The notes: a model not told the origin generated them from the letters alone. A DNA stretch of 60,020 nucleotides from Deltaproteobacteria bacterium (GCA_011526585.1 WYBB01000134.1:1-60020), one strand, 5' to 3'. Counted from the stretch's first letter, positions 49,601 to 57,298 are shown. Program-made: numbers and translations.

Positions 49601-51141
49601 CAGAACTTCGGGTCGTCGATCTGGAGGAGGAGCCCGTTGACCTCCGCCTCGTCCTCGCCGTGGGCGCCGACGAAGTTGGTGTCGTCGGCGTCCTTCATCG
49701 AGGCGTTCATGTGCACGTTCATCTCTTCCCAGAGCGCCGGGTGGGCCTCCTGGAATTGCTGGCGGTGCGCGGCCGGGAGCGCCTTCATGAACTGGAAGAT
49801 CGCGTAGGCGTCGGCGGAGGTGAGCGGGCTCTTCCGGACGTGCGCGCCCTTGGTCTTGCCCTTCTTGTTGGGCTTGCGCGGGATGTCGGGGAAGAGCGCC
49901 TTGGCGTCGGCGAGGTTGGCCTCGGCGCTGCGCAGCGCGAGGAGGCGGCGCATGTGCAGCGGGTGGGCGTTCCACTTCTCGTCGAAGGAGAGCCCGGCGA
50001 TGAGCGCCTTGATCGCGCCCTGGCCTTCCAGGGTGCGCACGGCGGCGCGCGCCTCGGACTCGCTGCCGTGGGTGCCGATGCGGATCAAGAGGTCGACGAG
50101 CTTGCCCTCGGCGAAGAGCGCCTGCAGCTCGCCGATGAGCTTCTGGCCGGCTTCGGTCCTGGCGGTCTCCTCGGCGGCCTCGGTGTCCTGGGCCTCCTGC
50201 TCCTGCCCTTCGAGCTGCTTCTTGCGGAAGGCCTCCTCCTGCTTTCGCAGGTGCTCCTCCTTGCCGAAGAAGGCGTCGGCCGAGAGCGACTCGCGGTCGA
50301 CCGCGGAGAGCTCGGCGTCGAAGCCGGGATGCGCGGCGATGAAGGCGGCGCGGTCGGCCTCGGCCATGAGCGTGACCGCCATCATCGCGGCGTAGGGGTT
50401 CTGCTTGTGGCAGCCCTCGGCGAAGCCGACGAGGTCGCCGTGTGCCATCAGCGTGGCGCGCGCTTCGCGGGGGTAGAGGCGGGCGGCGTCTTTGTAGCCG
50501 ATGGCGGTGATCAGGTCCTGGAACTGGGTGGCGCACTCGCCCTTGACGTTGTTCCAGGCGGCGGTGATCGTCTGCGCGTCCCAGCCCTTGAGGTAGACGA
50601 GGATCTCCTTGGCGCTCCTGGCGGCCTTGGCCTTGCGGCGCCGCTTGAAGACCCGTGGGTTCTTGCCGGAGAGCTCGCGGATCTTGTCCTCGAGCACCTC
50701 GAGCGTCATCGCGTGGGTCTCGGCGACGAGCTCTTCTTCGCTCGGCGCGGGCTCGCCGGGTCCGTCGCCGGGCGGCTGGTCGCCGGTCGTCTCGGCGGTT
50801 GTCTCGACGGGGGTCGTCTCGACGGGGGTCGTCTCGCCTCCGGTCGTCTCGCCTCCGGTGCTCTCGGTGTCGGACTCGCTCGACTCGACCGGCGTCGTCT
50901 CGGTGCCCGGCACGGACGGTGACTGCGTCTCGTCGATGAGCGGTGGGGGATCGACGGCGGCCTCGAGCTGCACCGGCGAATCACCGCCATCGGGCGTGAG
51001 CGCCGAGCTGCCCTCGGCGTAGCTCAGCCCACGCAGGCGCGGGCGCGTCGCGCTCTGCGGTTCGCTCTTCTTCTGGATGGCCGTCGAGGTCTCGGGGGCG
51101 ACGGCGACGGCGACGTCGTGCGCAGACATGCCTTCGGACAT
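43678..51141 (-). CDS. Giant multidomain protein of unknown function (about 2487 residues)
   Basis: There is no signal peptide and no clear membrane helix. Near residues 36-58 a motif LRGLSYAEGSSALTPDGG is followed by a Thr/Glu/Pro-rich linker (to about 130). A helical region (about 135-640) precedes a long stretch of repeating beta strands with the rhythm L-x-V-x-G-[LV]-x-x-x-G (about 660-2060), reminiscent of AsmA/TamB-like or other elongated beta proteins. Two coiled coils interrupt it (about 905-985 and 1345-1480). A Trp-rich amphipathic helical section (about 2080-2265) and a beta C-terminus end it. I chose the ATG at 51141; an ATG at 51129 and a TTG at 51165 are alternatives and none has a good ribosome-binding site. 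Function is not known; an exported effector or structural cargo is one inference. Confidence 0.85.
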   Translation of the reverse strand: MSEGMSAHDVAVAVAPETSTAIQKKSEPQSATRPRLRGLSYAEGSSALTPDGGDSPVQLEAAVDPPPLIDETQSPSVPGTETTPVESSESDTESTGGETTGGETTPVETTPVETTAETTGDQPPGDGPGEPAPSEEELVAETHAMTLEVLEDKIRELSGKNPRVFKRRRKAKAARSAKEILVYLKGWDAQTITAAWNNVKGECATQFQDLITAIGYKDAARLYPREARATLMAHGDLVGFAEGCHKQNPYAAMMAVTLMAEADRAAFIAAHPGFDAELSAVDRESLSADAFFGKEEHLRKQEEAFRKKQLEGQEQEAQDTEAAEETARTEAGQKLIGELQALFAEGKLVDLLIRIGTHGSESEARAAVRTLEGQGAIKALIAGLSFDEKWNAHPLHMRRLLALRSAEANLADAKALFPDIPRKPNKKGKTKGAHVRKSPLTSADAYAIFQFMKALPAAHRQQFQEAHPALWEEMNVHMNASMKDADDTNFVGAHGEDEAEVNGLLLQIDDPKFWLESPAHKLTGTLKLVLAAGHRATIAAKLQALSQGPELAQIFQDGARRAAVEGALGLVGDPSGIPAEGSPEERAAAWLGCLKLEQQITSEDDKPKLRVFKVIGAITHANQETRQEIRAEKKAWREAKRNGEEVGDKPDRDRPSLVKQALGRKGVKVENLAVDELEDMTTSKNGNEDFFGLDFADIDREGGSAEDEDRNRVDAEFDAGEGRLVFKAPTLELDAVRFPLGDLLIQTGPVSMTDLHLDVRWPTPGRPDQKQRVIAEAKLIDARGIMITGPGKLASIGHVGAQAINFLLEEEDVDYSDNPDASQILALVAKHNPARSLINGLMTGRIESSTQELATYLGGFPGGSQGGIQLSVGGVQVEGVQIGADTYVDKSSVSGLELTYDTRPSVHFEARVKQLAEMIEGAQTQLAALPEGGLSETDAHKKGRLEGDIARWSEERQQLTGAIPGWQQKEQLYQDIFELHRLLGADARQGASDERVTLMRERAASLGYRVPDGAGLGDILHLIHKDLSHHAGATLSIDNVNVQGVDTDGADVDEVNVDGIDISGQGDALASSLDMKTIKRLGGEGSQNKAGDYVASEVSADVGQIEVKGLTLSGGGPKAVALIKTRDRYFALRDLAERNALEKTQFDALHAQWQVVLADGRSYGEVAEKMASLWEAHGADIEKDKALLAEFKACEQALSGHPIAIEQIQISGIAIHSGTSEASATSLDGNQPVTSTEAHSKVTVGEIEMHNLSTGGINVGGATATGLSAEADVDLLSDPTGLMKPDAGTTKVGLGTVRATDVQAGGTTVDEVGAEGLSLQVTSGPEGSSVELGLDKVYARGVGVEQGKKTAEDKKRALLEEIARRREKGEPYADLQSQLAAIEEGLASYTQAYADRDRVLSQIGVIDGRIEAAKKRLAAAKSEAKVKKHVDAEQARLQDKARIQTIEDEIAALLGDKKALQEELAGPQKIIDAYESSLGLSGETSLENIHVKVSGLPNLEQVMKVATGDADADLSGSYALELGLGPLTIPAIDYASSRMRIALGGAVMPSLRADATVGVEKVAASEGKPASHRIKSVDVAALKIPEVSGSGLRLTMGVEGEQILIELPTVSLKGLSLEGVHLPGLDAAALKTAEGKFDIASISASMSASVGDSLKANGDLSLQGLHAEALSSGAVDFGLGDLTLDKLGFKKTDTQDKPGGGTLISRIIAVGGKASKLGKLSVDGSFDRNTNELTTTVGLGELTLTGVDYLGAGTRLGVGKAAMKGVKVTVGVKFKAGEVPDGESPVESLWLHKLHIDSLAGRDIRYSGKGNKRERFGDGSERVSAIERSISLAAGTLYGIDVGRMRLDGGDPSLALSVASGRVQDLDIWMQKNGKQVLDANASARVDGVSVSLVDDDLKLGIESFSGDAEVELGEGDGATTLDVEGVSVANTKVAVTDMGTDHQATTASIDSVTAKQLDFGMGVKGSGINTAHGLAGASLQGITLTDQGGVTTIAIASGEGSLTANAKLVGKTSGNYDANDPRAQKNDQFVAPMYKVDYEISALDKLNGQTRLLYPNGETFLHLNIVNGVIKLDVSDNIRQMWSSWWKDIKGEDLSSWGFDMDAWGKRIQAIRDLDDNAFWTMLLKGVEFAFNKWGESLTGGWANIADSVVKMLNADPKTKLVEAQPLAFASFQDSLNDAMKKYVDQGIETVLDYGMLYDIGRGDYGRAASDAGLWLVEWFGETVGWDAADEWAEDKREDYSAAREAELRKIVANFVGYITGGGVDMKLGSKDGQLSATKTPLAGGATRPLLSSLLDIDVAGGGSLAGGISVSALGTLRQFHFADGGTEIDMAKLQFGADATGQGNVGFDEETSRFSQADVDLSAGTWIVFEGLRFKVDKKKDELPAGVSSVQDSYAQNGDRTTDHGPTSNGNTVRYDAGQYSEMMLDGQDPVGPDYTTTLKTGDKIKAGAIGIVSDDWAEQFKSQKIAAQNAEVFGKYAPKTKTAR

Positions 51142-51411
51142 GCAGCTTTTGAACCGAATGGTCAATCCGCGAACCAGGTGGTCACGGTAACTCGGAAGGT
51201 GGCGAGACGAATACGGAAAAAGCCGTGCGCACGCGGCGTGTCGGGCGGGGGCGGCGAGAATCGATGCGCAGACCGCCGGAGACCGGAGGCCCCACTGAGG
51301 TGTGCCGACGCCACTTTCCTGCGATCAAAGGTGAAGCTCGGGGACTCGGAAGCCCGGCGTCGGCCGGCCCTGTGTTTGACGGAAGGTGTCGAGGTAGCTA
51401 CCGTGGCCACG

Positions 51412-51705
51412 ATGCGAGCCGTCGGTACCAAGACGTTGAAGAACGAGCTCAGTCGCTATCTTCAGCTCGTGCGCGACGGCGAGGTCGTGCTGGTGCTGGA
51501 CCGCGACGAGGTGATCGCGGAGATCCGTCGTCCTCGTGTCAAGGCGTCCGTGGATTCTCGCTGGGAACGCGTGATGGCCGACATGGAAGCCGATGGTCTG
51601 GTGCGAAGGGCGCGCGGCGCGGGTCCAGCGCTTCGCGGCTACACAGCCCCTGCCGTGCCGGGTGGGCTGGAGCTCTTGAGAGCGGCCCGGGACGAACGTG
51701 TCTGA
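51412..51705 (+). CDS. Phd/YefM-type antitoxin
   Basis: The protein has 97 residues. The N-terminal half (VGTKTLKNELSRYLQLVRDG; then EVVLVLDRDEVIAEIRRP) matches the DNA-binding fold of Phd/YefM antitoxins, and the C-terminal tail is the expected disordered toxin-neutralising part. It overlaps the PIN-domain toxin gene by eight bases. Such pairs usually repress their own promoter, which should lie in 51142-51411, a gap in which I see no gene. Confidence 0.85.
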   Translation: MRAVGTKTLKNELSRYLQLVRDGEVVLVLDRDEVIAEIRRPRVKASVDSRWERVMADMEADGLVRRARGAGPALRGYTAPAVPGGLELLRAARDERV

Positions 51706-52144
51706 TGTGCCCGCCTACATGGACAGCAGCGTCGTTCTCGCGGTGTTGCTCGGGCAGCCGGAGGCCGCGGTCGCGGCCGCGTGGTGGGACGAGCATCCGC
51801 GACGCGTATCATCCGTCCTGCTCGAAGCCGAGTGTCGAACGGTGTTGAGGCGCGCCGCCAAGAGCGGCGCCAGGTTGCCGAGGGGCTGGCTCGCCCGGCA
51901 GGAGCGGACGCTCGCGGAGTGGCTCGACGCCGTGACCCTGCGCATCGTCGATCGCGGCATCGTCGAGCGGCTGGCGATCGAGTCGGCGCTCGGTGGCTGC
52001 CGCACGCTCGACGCCCTGCACCTCGCGACCGCGCTCGAGCTCAGGGATCACCTTGGTCCGGGTTTCGTCCTGTGTACGCTCGACGCCGAGCAGGCGTCGC
52101 TCGCCGCGGCGCTGGGCCTGCAGGTCGCAGCCCGGCTCGGCTGA
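51698..52144 (+). CDS. PIN-domain toxin (VapC-like ribonuclease)
   Basis: The protein has 148 residues from the GTG at 51698. The acidic residues that bind the metal in PIN nucleases are all present: Asp in AYMDSSVVLAVLL, Glu in LLEAECRTVLRR, Asp in RTLDALHLATA and Asp in VLCTLDAEQ. It should cleave RNA (often tRNA or rRNA) when released from its antitoxin, encoded directly upstream. Start overlap with the antitoxin gene supports this pairing. Confidence 0.9.
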   Translation: MSDVPAYMDSSVVLAVLLGQPEAAVAAAWWDEHPRRVSSVLLEAECRTVLRRAAKSGARLPRGWLARQERTLAEWLDAVTLRIVDRGIVERLAIESALGGCRTLDALHLATALELRDHLGPGFVLCTLDAEQASLAAALGLQVAARLG

Positions 52145-52169
52145 ACGGGCGCGCGTCGCAGCCGCGAAA

Positions 52170-52670
52170 TCAGCGTGTGAGGTCGAGCACGCCATGCCGG
52201 CTCGGGTTGTCGCGCGCGCCTTGCAGTCTCTGCAGGAGGTCGGGGTCTTCGGCGAGCGCGGAGCCGATCGCCGCCTGCAGCGCGGAGACCCGCTCGGACG
52301 GAGGGGCGGGTCGTCGGAGGGCGTCGAGCAGGGCAGGGCGGTGGCGGCGCAGGTGCTCACCCAGCCGCGGGATCTCGGCCTCCGGCAGGGCGAGCGCCGA
52401 GGCGAGGTCGTGCACGAAGGCGCCGTCACCACGCGCGAGGTCCGTTGCGAGCGCGCGCGCGTCGAGGCCGGACAGGAACTCTCCCTGGGCGATGAGGCTG
52501 CCGATGATGAAGGCGTCGAACACGGCGGCGCCGATCAGGACCCCGGTGTACCCGGCGTTGGAGTGGCTCACGTCCTTTTCGGCGGTCAGGTTGACCGCCG
52601 AGATCGAGCCCGCGCCGATCGCCGTGCAGCCGCTCAGCGCAAACACCATGGAGACCGCCCAACACGTCAT
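52170..52670 (-). CDS. Small lipoprotein of unknown function
   Basis: The protein has 166 residues from the ATG at 52670. The signal peptide ends in a good lipobox (ALSGC). A second hydrophobic segment follows near residues 38-60 (GVLIGAAVFDAFIIGSLIAQ), then a helical, Ala/Leu/Arg-rich region. No family was recognised. It is convergent with the PIN toxin gene. Confidence 0.75.
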   Translation of the reverse strand: MTCWAVSMVFALSGCTAIGAGSISAVNLTAEKDVSHSNAGYTGVLIGAAVFDAFIIGSLIAQGEFLSGLDARALATDLARGDGAFVHDLASALALPEAEIPRLGEHLRRHRPALLDALRRPAPPSERVSALQAAIGSALAEDPDLLQRLQGARDNPSRHGVLDLTR

Positions 52671-52785
52671 CGCTTGCACTCGATAGCCCCCTGGGGTCGC
52701 GGAGCGACTTTAACCGACCTGTCGAACGCGACAAGCGCTCATCGCGCTCGCCGGCTTGGAGCGCCGGGGTTAGCCTCGCGTGAGC

Positions 52786-53718
52786 ATGGACCTCGAGACC
52801 GCCCAGATCCTCGTGCGACAAGTCGAGCCGGGTGCGCGCGTGTGCGGGGTGACGCCGCTCCTCGGCGGGGTCTCGGGGATCACCGAGCGCATCGATCTAC
52901 GGCGCACGGATGGCACGGAGCGACGCGTGGTGGTGCGGCGCTATCCCGCGACGAGGTACCTCGGTGATCCGGGCTGTCTCGCGCGCGAGGCGCGCCTGCT
53001 CGAGCTGGCCAGGGCCGGCGGGGTGCCGAGCCCCGAGGTCCTCTTCCTCGACGAGACGGGTGCGCTGATCGGTGAGCCGTGCCTGGTCGTCGAGCACATC
53101 GACGGCGTGCTGGACTTCGGACCCGACGACAGCCTCGCGCGTGCGCGTGAGATGGGTGCGCTGCTGGGTGTGATCCACGCGCTGCCGCGCGCGTCGATCG
53201 AGCTGCCGGCGGTCGGCGCGCGGCCCGATCCGGCGAGCTGGGGGGCGATCGAGGGCGACGGGATCCTCGCGCGTGCCCGCGATCGCGTGCTCGGTTGGGA
53301 CGGCTGGGCGCGCGGCGCCGAGACGGTCCTGCACGGCGACTTCTGGCCGGGCAACGTGCTCTGGCGCGAGGGGCGGATCGCGGCGGTGATCGACTGGGAG
53401 GACGCGCGCCTCGGCGACCCGCATGCCGATCTGGCGATCGGCCGTCTCGATCAGCGCTGGCTCTTCGGCGACGCCGCGAGCGCCGCCTTCACCGAGGCCT
53501 ACCGTGCGCGCGCGCCCGTCGATGAGGAGCGGCTCGCGCTCTGGGACCTGCGCGCCGCGCTGCGCCCCGGCGATCAGCTGCCGCTCTGGGCGACCGCGTA
53601 CGCGGCCAAGGGCCGCCCCGACGTCACCGCGCGGACGATGCACGCCGAGCGCCAGCGCTTCGCGGCCGAGGCGCTCGCGCGGCTCGACGCGCCCCGCGCA
53701 CCTCGACCGACCGAGTGA
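52786..53718 (+). CDS. Aminoglycoside phosphotransferase (APH)-family kinase
   Basis: The protein has 310 residues from the ATG at 52786 (a GTG two codons earlier is possible). The kinase-like fold shows the catalytic loop VLHGDFWPGNVLW with Asp and Asn near residue 187, and the metal-binding VIDWEDARLGDPHADLA. Members phosphorylate small molecules such as antibiotics, choline, homoserine or sugars; without further context the substrate is unknown, and resistance should not be assumed. Confidence 0.9.
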   Translation: MDLETAQILVRQVEPGARVCGVTPLLGGVSGITERIDLRRTDGTERRVVVRRYPATRYLGDPGCLAREARLLELARAGGVPSPEVLFLDETGALIGEPCLVVEHIDGVLDFGPDDSLARAREMGALLGVIHALPRASIELPAVGARPDPASWGAIEGDGILARARDRVLGWDGWARGAETVLHGDFWPGNVLWREGRIAAVIDWEDARLGDPHADLAIGRLDQRWLFGDAASAAFTEAYRARAPVDEERLALWDLRAALRPGDQLPLWATAYAAKGRPDVTARTMHAERQRFAAEALARLDAPRAPRPTE

Positions 53719-53758
53719 CGCCCGCGGACGCCCGTCGCAGTCGATCTGCTACGCCCTG

Positions 53759-54850
53759 TCAGTCCGCCATCACCCATACGCGTGAGGTCCGGGGATCGAA
53801 CACGACCGTGCCCGCGCGCGCGACGAACGAGACGCCGAGCTGCGCGCCCGGTCGGTCCCAGGTCCCGATCCCGCCGCACTGTCGCGCGCCGGGCGGCGTG
53901 TCCTTGACGAAGGCGATCGCGTCCGGATAGCGCCTGACCGCGCGCTCGTGCTCGCCGACCAGCTCCGCCGCGAACCCTTCCGCCATGCGATAGGCCGCGA
54001 CCGACTCGAGCACGCCCGGGACGCAGGTCGTGAGCGCGAGGTCGAGCTCCGGCGCGCGCTCGAGCGCGGCGGGCGCGATCGTCTCGAAGAACGCGCGGTT
54101 GAGGTTGAGCGCCGGCCCGACCAGCGCGTCGTCGTAGCCGGTGTCGATCTGCGCGGGCGCCGTCGCGTCCGCGATGCGCAGCGGGATCGCGGGCACGTTC
54201 ACCGCGCCCGGCGGGAGCCGGGACAGGTCGCGCACGAAGCTGCCCTCGGCCGAGAGCGGTCGCAGCCCCGCCGCGCGCAGGGAGGCATCATCGCAGCCCG
54301 CGCCTGCGGCCGCGCGGGCCAGCGTCGCATCGGCCCAGTCGACCATGAACGTGTCGAGCGAGAGGAAGTCGGTGCCGAGGATCCCCGCCTGTCTCACCGG
54401 CTCGCTGAACCACGAGAAGTCCTGCGGCGACAGCGTCACCGTCGCCCACGGCCCGAAGAACCAGAAGCCGTCCCAGCGATCGCTCGTCGGGGGCACCGGG
54501 CTCGGCTCGGTCGGAGAGAAGCCGCTCGGATCGATGGCGCTCGTCGTCGTGCCCCAATCGACGAGGAACCAGCCCTCGCTTTCGTGCATGCGAACGTTCG
54601 TGTAAGGCAGGTCGCCCGCCAGGATCAGCGGCACCGTCTCACCGCGGCAGGCGTCGAGCGAGCGCGTCGACGCCGCGTCATCGGCCCTGCCGGTCGTATC
54701 CTCGCTCACTTCGAGCGCGCCGTCGTGCCCGTCGAGCTCCGGCGTGTGCACCGTCGTCTCGCCCTCGCAGCCGCCGAGCGCGAGCGCGCCGACGAAGAGC
54801 GCCATCTTCGCGATAGCGTCCCACGACGGCCGTGTTCGATGCGTGCTCAT
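53759..54850 (-). CDS. Lipoprotein with aspartic-protease-like motifs
   Basis: The protein has 363 residues. The ATG at 54850 has AAGGA five bases upstream and opens a signal peptide with lipobox ALGGC; frame upstream of it looks non-coding. Two motifs resemble the paired active-site loops of pepsin-like or retropepsin-like proteases: FLVDWGTTTSAID near residue 97, where the usual Thr of DTG is Trp, and AQIDTGYDDALVG near residue 235, with an intact DTG. A hydrophobic ILGTDFL segment lies between them, as in this fold. It may be a bilobed aspartyl protease or an inactive relative. Confidence 0.72.
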   Translation of the reverse strand: MSTHRTRPSWDAIAKMALFVGALALGGCEGETTVHTPELDGHDGALEVSEDTTGRADDAASTRSLDACRGETVPLILAGDLPYTNVRMHESEGWFLVDWGTTTSAIDPSGFSPTEPSPVPPTSDRWDGFWFFGPWATVTLSPQDFSWFSEPVRQAGILGTDFLSLDTFMVDWADATLARAAAGAGCDDASLRAAGLRPLSAEGSFVRDLSRLPPGAVNVPAIPLRIADATAPAQIDTGYDDALVGPALNLNRAFFETIAPAALERAPELDLALTTCVPGVLESVAAYRMAEGFAAELVGEHERAVRRYPDAIAFVKDTPPGARQCGGIGTWDRPGAQLGVSFVARAGTVVFDPRTSRVWVMAD

Positions 54851-55017
54851 GCGGTCCTTCGTGCGCGAAGTCTTGCGCACCCGCGTCATCCTCCACTTCG
54901 CCGTGAATGCCAACCCGCGGCCTCACGCGCCGGGTCTCGGCGCGACCCGGCTGCGGTGAGCCCGGCACGGGCGATGCACCGTCCCCGGGCGGCGTGTCAA
55001 AGACCACGGAGGACGAT

Positions 55018-56178
55018 ATGCGAGCGCGGGCGTGGTGCGTGGTGGCGGCGGTCGCGGCGGGGCTCGTCGGATGCGAGTCCGACGACGCGGGTGGCGAGGC
55101 GACAGGCAAGGAGCCTTTCGGCGCGGTCTCGGAGGCGGTCGTCGGGAGCTTCGAGGCCCAGGGGGCCGACGGCACGGTGCGGCGCTTCGAGGCGAGACGC
55201 GACGGGGTGCGAGAGATCGGCGGGGTGAGCTGGCCGCAGTGGTCGCTCGGCGATTTCGCGGCCGGTGCGCCGCCGCGGGGTGGGCGCGTGTGGCTCACCT
55301 GGGAGCCCGGGAGCGAGCGCATCGAGGTCGCGGGTGGCGAGGTCTTCTGGCCGGAAAACGGTGTGGCGCCCGCGGGCGAGCCGTTCGTGTCGGGGACCTT
55401 CGACGCGCCGGTGGTGCTCGACGCGTTGCCGCCGGTGGGCGAGCCGCAGGCGCTGCCGGTCGCGGCGACGGTCGTGGTGGGAGACCCGGCGGCGCCGACG
55501 CAGACGATCGAGATCGACGTCGTCGCGAGCTACACGCTGGTCGAGGTGGACGCGGTGGCCGAGACGGCGGCCGGGCCGGTGGCGGGATGTCGCATCTACG
55601 AGGGCTCGGCGGAGGTGCTGGGCGAGATCCACCAGGCGCGTGTGGTCTATCACCCGGAGCTCGGCTTCCTCGGGGGCTCGCTCGACTATCCGCCGCCCGA
55701 GGGGTTCTCGGCCGACCTGGCCGGCCTCATCGACTACGGCGTCGCGGCGAGCGGCATGAACATCATCAAGGGCATGGGGGTGGTCTCCCCCGACAACCGG
55801 ACCTTCCGCCTGAGCACGTACGACCGCGCGGGGGAGTTCGACGCCGACAAGACCGTGCACGCGAAGATGCTGCTCGAGCTGCGCTGGGTCGACGACGACA
55901 AGGCGCGGACCGACGAATTCCCGGCGCTCTTCGGGCCGGACTTCGGCACCGTGATCGGCATGTTCCCGGCGAGCTTCGTCTCGTCGCCGATCTCGCTCCT
56001 GCACCCGGCCGAAAACGGCAAGGGCTACACCTTCTGGTACGCGTTCGTCGACCAGGCCGCCAAGAACGAGCCGGGCGAGGGCGGGATCGCCTATCACGCC
56101 GGGGTCACGCTGCCCGACTTCGTGTCGAGCCCGATGCGGGTGACGGGGCGGATCGTCTATCACCTGGTGGCGGAATGA
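55018..56178 (+). CDS. Lipoprotein of unknown function
   Basis: The protein has 386 residues. The ATG at 55018 follows GGAGGACGAT, and the signal peptide ends in lipobox GLVGC. The mature protein is predicted to be mostly beta strand, with a Cys in the middle (GPVAGCRIYEGSAEVLGE). No family was recognised. It is divergent from the aspartic-protease-like lipoprotein. Confidence 0.78.
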   Translation: MRARAWCVVAAVAAGLVGCESDDAGGEATGKEPFGAVSEAVVGSFEAQGADGTVRRFEARRDGVREIGGVSWPQWSLGDFAAGAPPRGGRVWLTWEPGSERIEVAGGEVFWPENGVAPAGEPFVSGTFDAPVVLDALPPVGEPQALPVAATVVVGDPAAPTQTIEIDVVASYTLVEVDAVAETAAGPVAGCRIYEGSAEVLGEIHQARVVYHPELGFLGGSLDYPPPEGFSADLAGLIDYGVAASGMNIIKGMGVVSPDNRTFRLSTYDRAGEFDADKTVHAKMLLELRWVDDDKARTDEFPALFGPDFGTVIGMFPASFVSSPISLLHPAENGKGYTFWYAFVDQAAKNEPGEGGIAYHAGVTLPDFVSSPMRVTGRIVYHLVAE

Positions 56179-56229
56179 GGACGCACGCCGCGGTGTGAGA
56201 TCGGCGGCGGTGGGCTCGGTCAGAGCGGG

Positions 56230-56682
56230 TCAGAGCGCGCGCGCCTCGATGGCGGCGCGCACGGCGCGGCGGAACTGCTCGACGGCGAGCGTCTCGGTCT
56301 CGTGGGCCCACTCGCGGAAGACGAGCACGACGCCGTCCTGGTCGGCGCGCGCGTCGAGCTCGGCCTGCAGGGCCTCGGCCTCGTCGCGCTCGGTCGCGGT
56401 CGATGCCGGTGCGCCGCGATCGGCTTCGGTGATGTACGCGAAGCCGACGCGCGCCTGCTCGTCCCAGCCGTCGAGCGCGAGGGCCACCGTGCGGCACGGG
56501 GTGTCGGCGAGGCAGACCTCGAGGCCGTCGATGACTTTCGTGGTGTCGGTCGGGTGGATGTCGAGGGGCGCGAGCTCCTCGCGCACGATGGCGATGGCCT
56601 GCGCTTCGGGGAGCACCCAGACATCGTCGTCGTAGCAGGCCGCGAGGACCATCATGGACAGAGCCAGGAACCAGCGTTTCAT
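56230..56682 (-). CDS. Small lipoprotein of unknown function
   Basis: The protein has 150 residues. The start at 56682 has GAGGGAC directly upstream, and the signal peptide ends in lipobox VLAAC. The mature part has alternating helices and strands with two Cys residues (EVCLADTPCRTVALALDGW) that may form a disulfide. No family was recognised. Confidence 0.78.
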   Translation of the reverse strand: MKRWFLALSMMVLAACYDDDVWVLPEAQAIAIVREELAPLDIHPTDTTKVIDGLEVCLADTPCRTVALALDGWDEQARVGFAYITEADRGAPASTATERDEAEALQAELDARADQDGVVLVFREWAHETETLAVEQFRRAVRAAIEARAL

Positions 56683-56794
56683 GTCCCTCGAGACGACCGG
56701 GCGGGTCGGAGTTGAACGACGTCGTGAACCGAACGACGTCGTGATCCTGCCTCGGACCAAACCCGCTCTGCAAGCGTGGCGGGCGGCGCGTGCC

Positions 56795-57298
56795 TCAGTC
56801 GCCCTTCTTCTTGCCGCCCTTGTCGGCGGACGCCTGGTCGAGTGCCTCGAGGACCTGGGCCATGCAGCTCGCGGTGCCCTCGTCATAGATGCCGTCCATC
56901 GGCAGCATGCAGTTGCGCTGGAGCTCCTTGACGGCGGCCTCGACCTTGGCGGTGAATTTGCCATTGAGCGCACCCGGATCGTAGGCGGCCTTGAAGTAGG
57001 CGACGAGGGAGCGGTCGCCGGCGTGGCCCTCGAGGGAGAGGCGCAGCAGCGCCTGTTGCAGGGCGAGCACCTCGGGGCCCTGATCCCCGCGCGCCAGCAC
57101 GCCTTCGTTGGCCACCTTGCGCCTGGTGGGCTGCTCGGCCTCGGGTGCCAGGGCCTGTTCGCCCTCGGCGAAGGTCATGCCTTTGAGCGCCGCCTTGTCC
57201 TTCTTGCCGCCCTTGCCCTTGGGCTTCGCCGTCGCGCCTTCGGCCGGCTTCCTGGTCTTGTTCGTGCGCGCGTCATCACGTTCCTTGCTGAGCAGCAT
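56795..57298 (-). CDS. Peptidoglycan-binding-like protein with N-terminal motif shared with the giant protein
   Basis: The protein has 167 residues. The ATG at 57298 has GAGGAG four bases upstream. A Lys-rich N-terminus of about 40 residues is followed by LKGMTFAEGEQALAPEAEQP, which closely matches the motif near residue 36 of the product of 43678-51141. The C-terminal half (LARGDQGPEVLALQQALLRL; then NGKFTAKVEAAVKELQRNC) resembles peptidoglycan-binding domain 1, with the usual G-D-x-G...LQ...L and AVKxFQ-like pattern. There is no signal peptide, which is unexpected for a wall-binding protein and suggests an unusual export route or a cytoplasmic partner. Confidence 0.8.
   Translation of the reverse strand: MLLSKERDDARTNKTRKPAEGATAKPKGKGGKKDKAALKGMTFAEGEQALAPEAEQPTRRKVANEGVLARGDQGPEVLALQQALLRLSLEGHAGDRSLVAYFKAAYDPGALNGKFTAKVEAAVKELQRNCMLPMDGIYDEGTASCMAQVLEALDQASADKGGKKKGD

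Noticed and set aside
43879..50922. A 2347-codon open frame on the plus strand opposite the giant gene
   Set aside because: Its composition is that of an antisense shadow (runs of Arg, Leu, Asp, Glu and Val with no fold), and it lies entirely within the minus-strand gene, which has coherent linkers, coiled coils and beta repeats.
52786..53718. Naming the APH-family gene as an antibiotic-resistance gene
   Set aside because: The kinase motifs are generic to the superfamily and nothing in the sequence or context indicates an aminoglycoside substrate.
43678..57298. A contractile injection system locus around the giant protein
   Set aside because: No sheath, tube, baseplate, spike or AAA+ ATPase genes are present in the window; the tag idea is kept only as a hypothesis.
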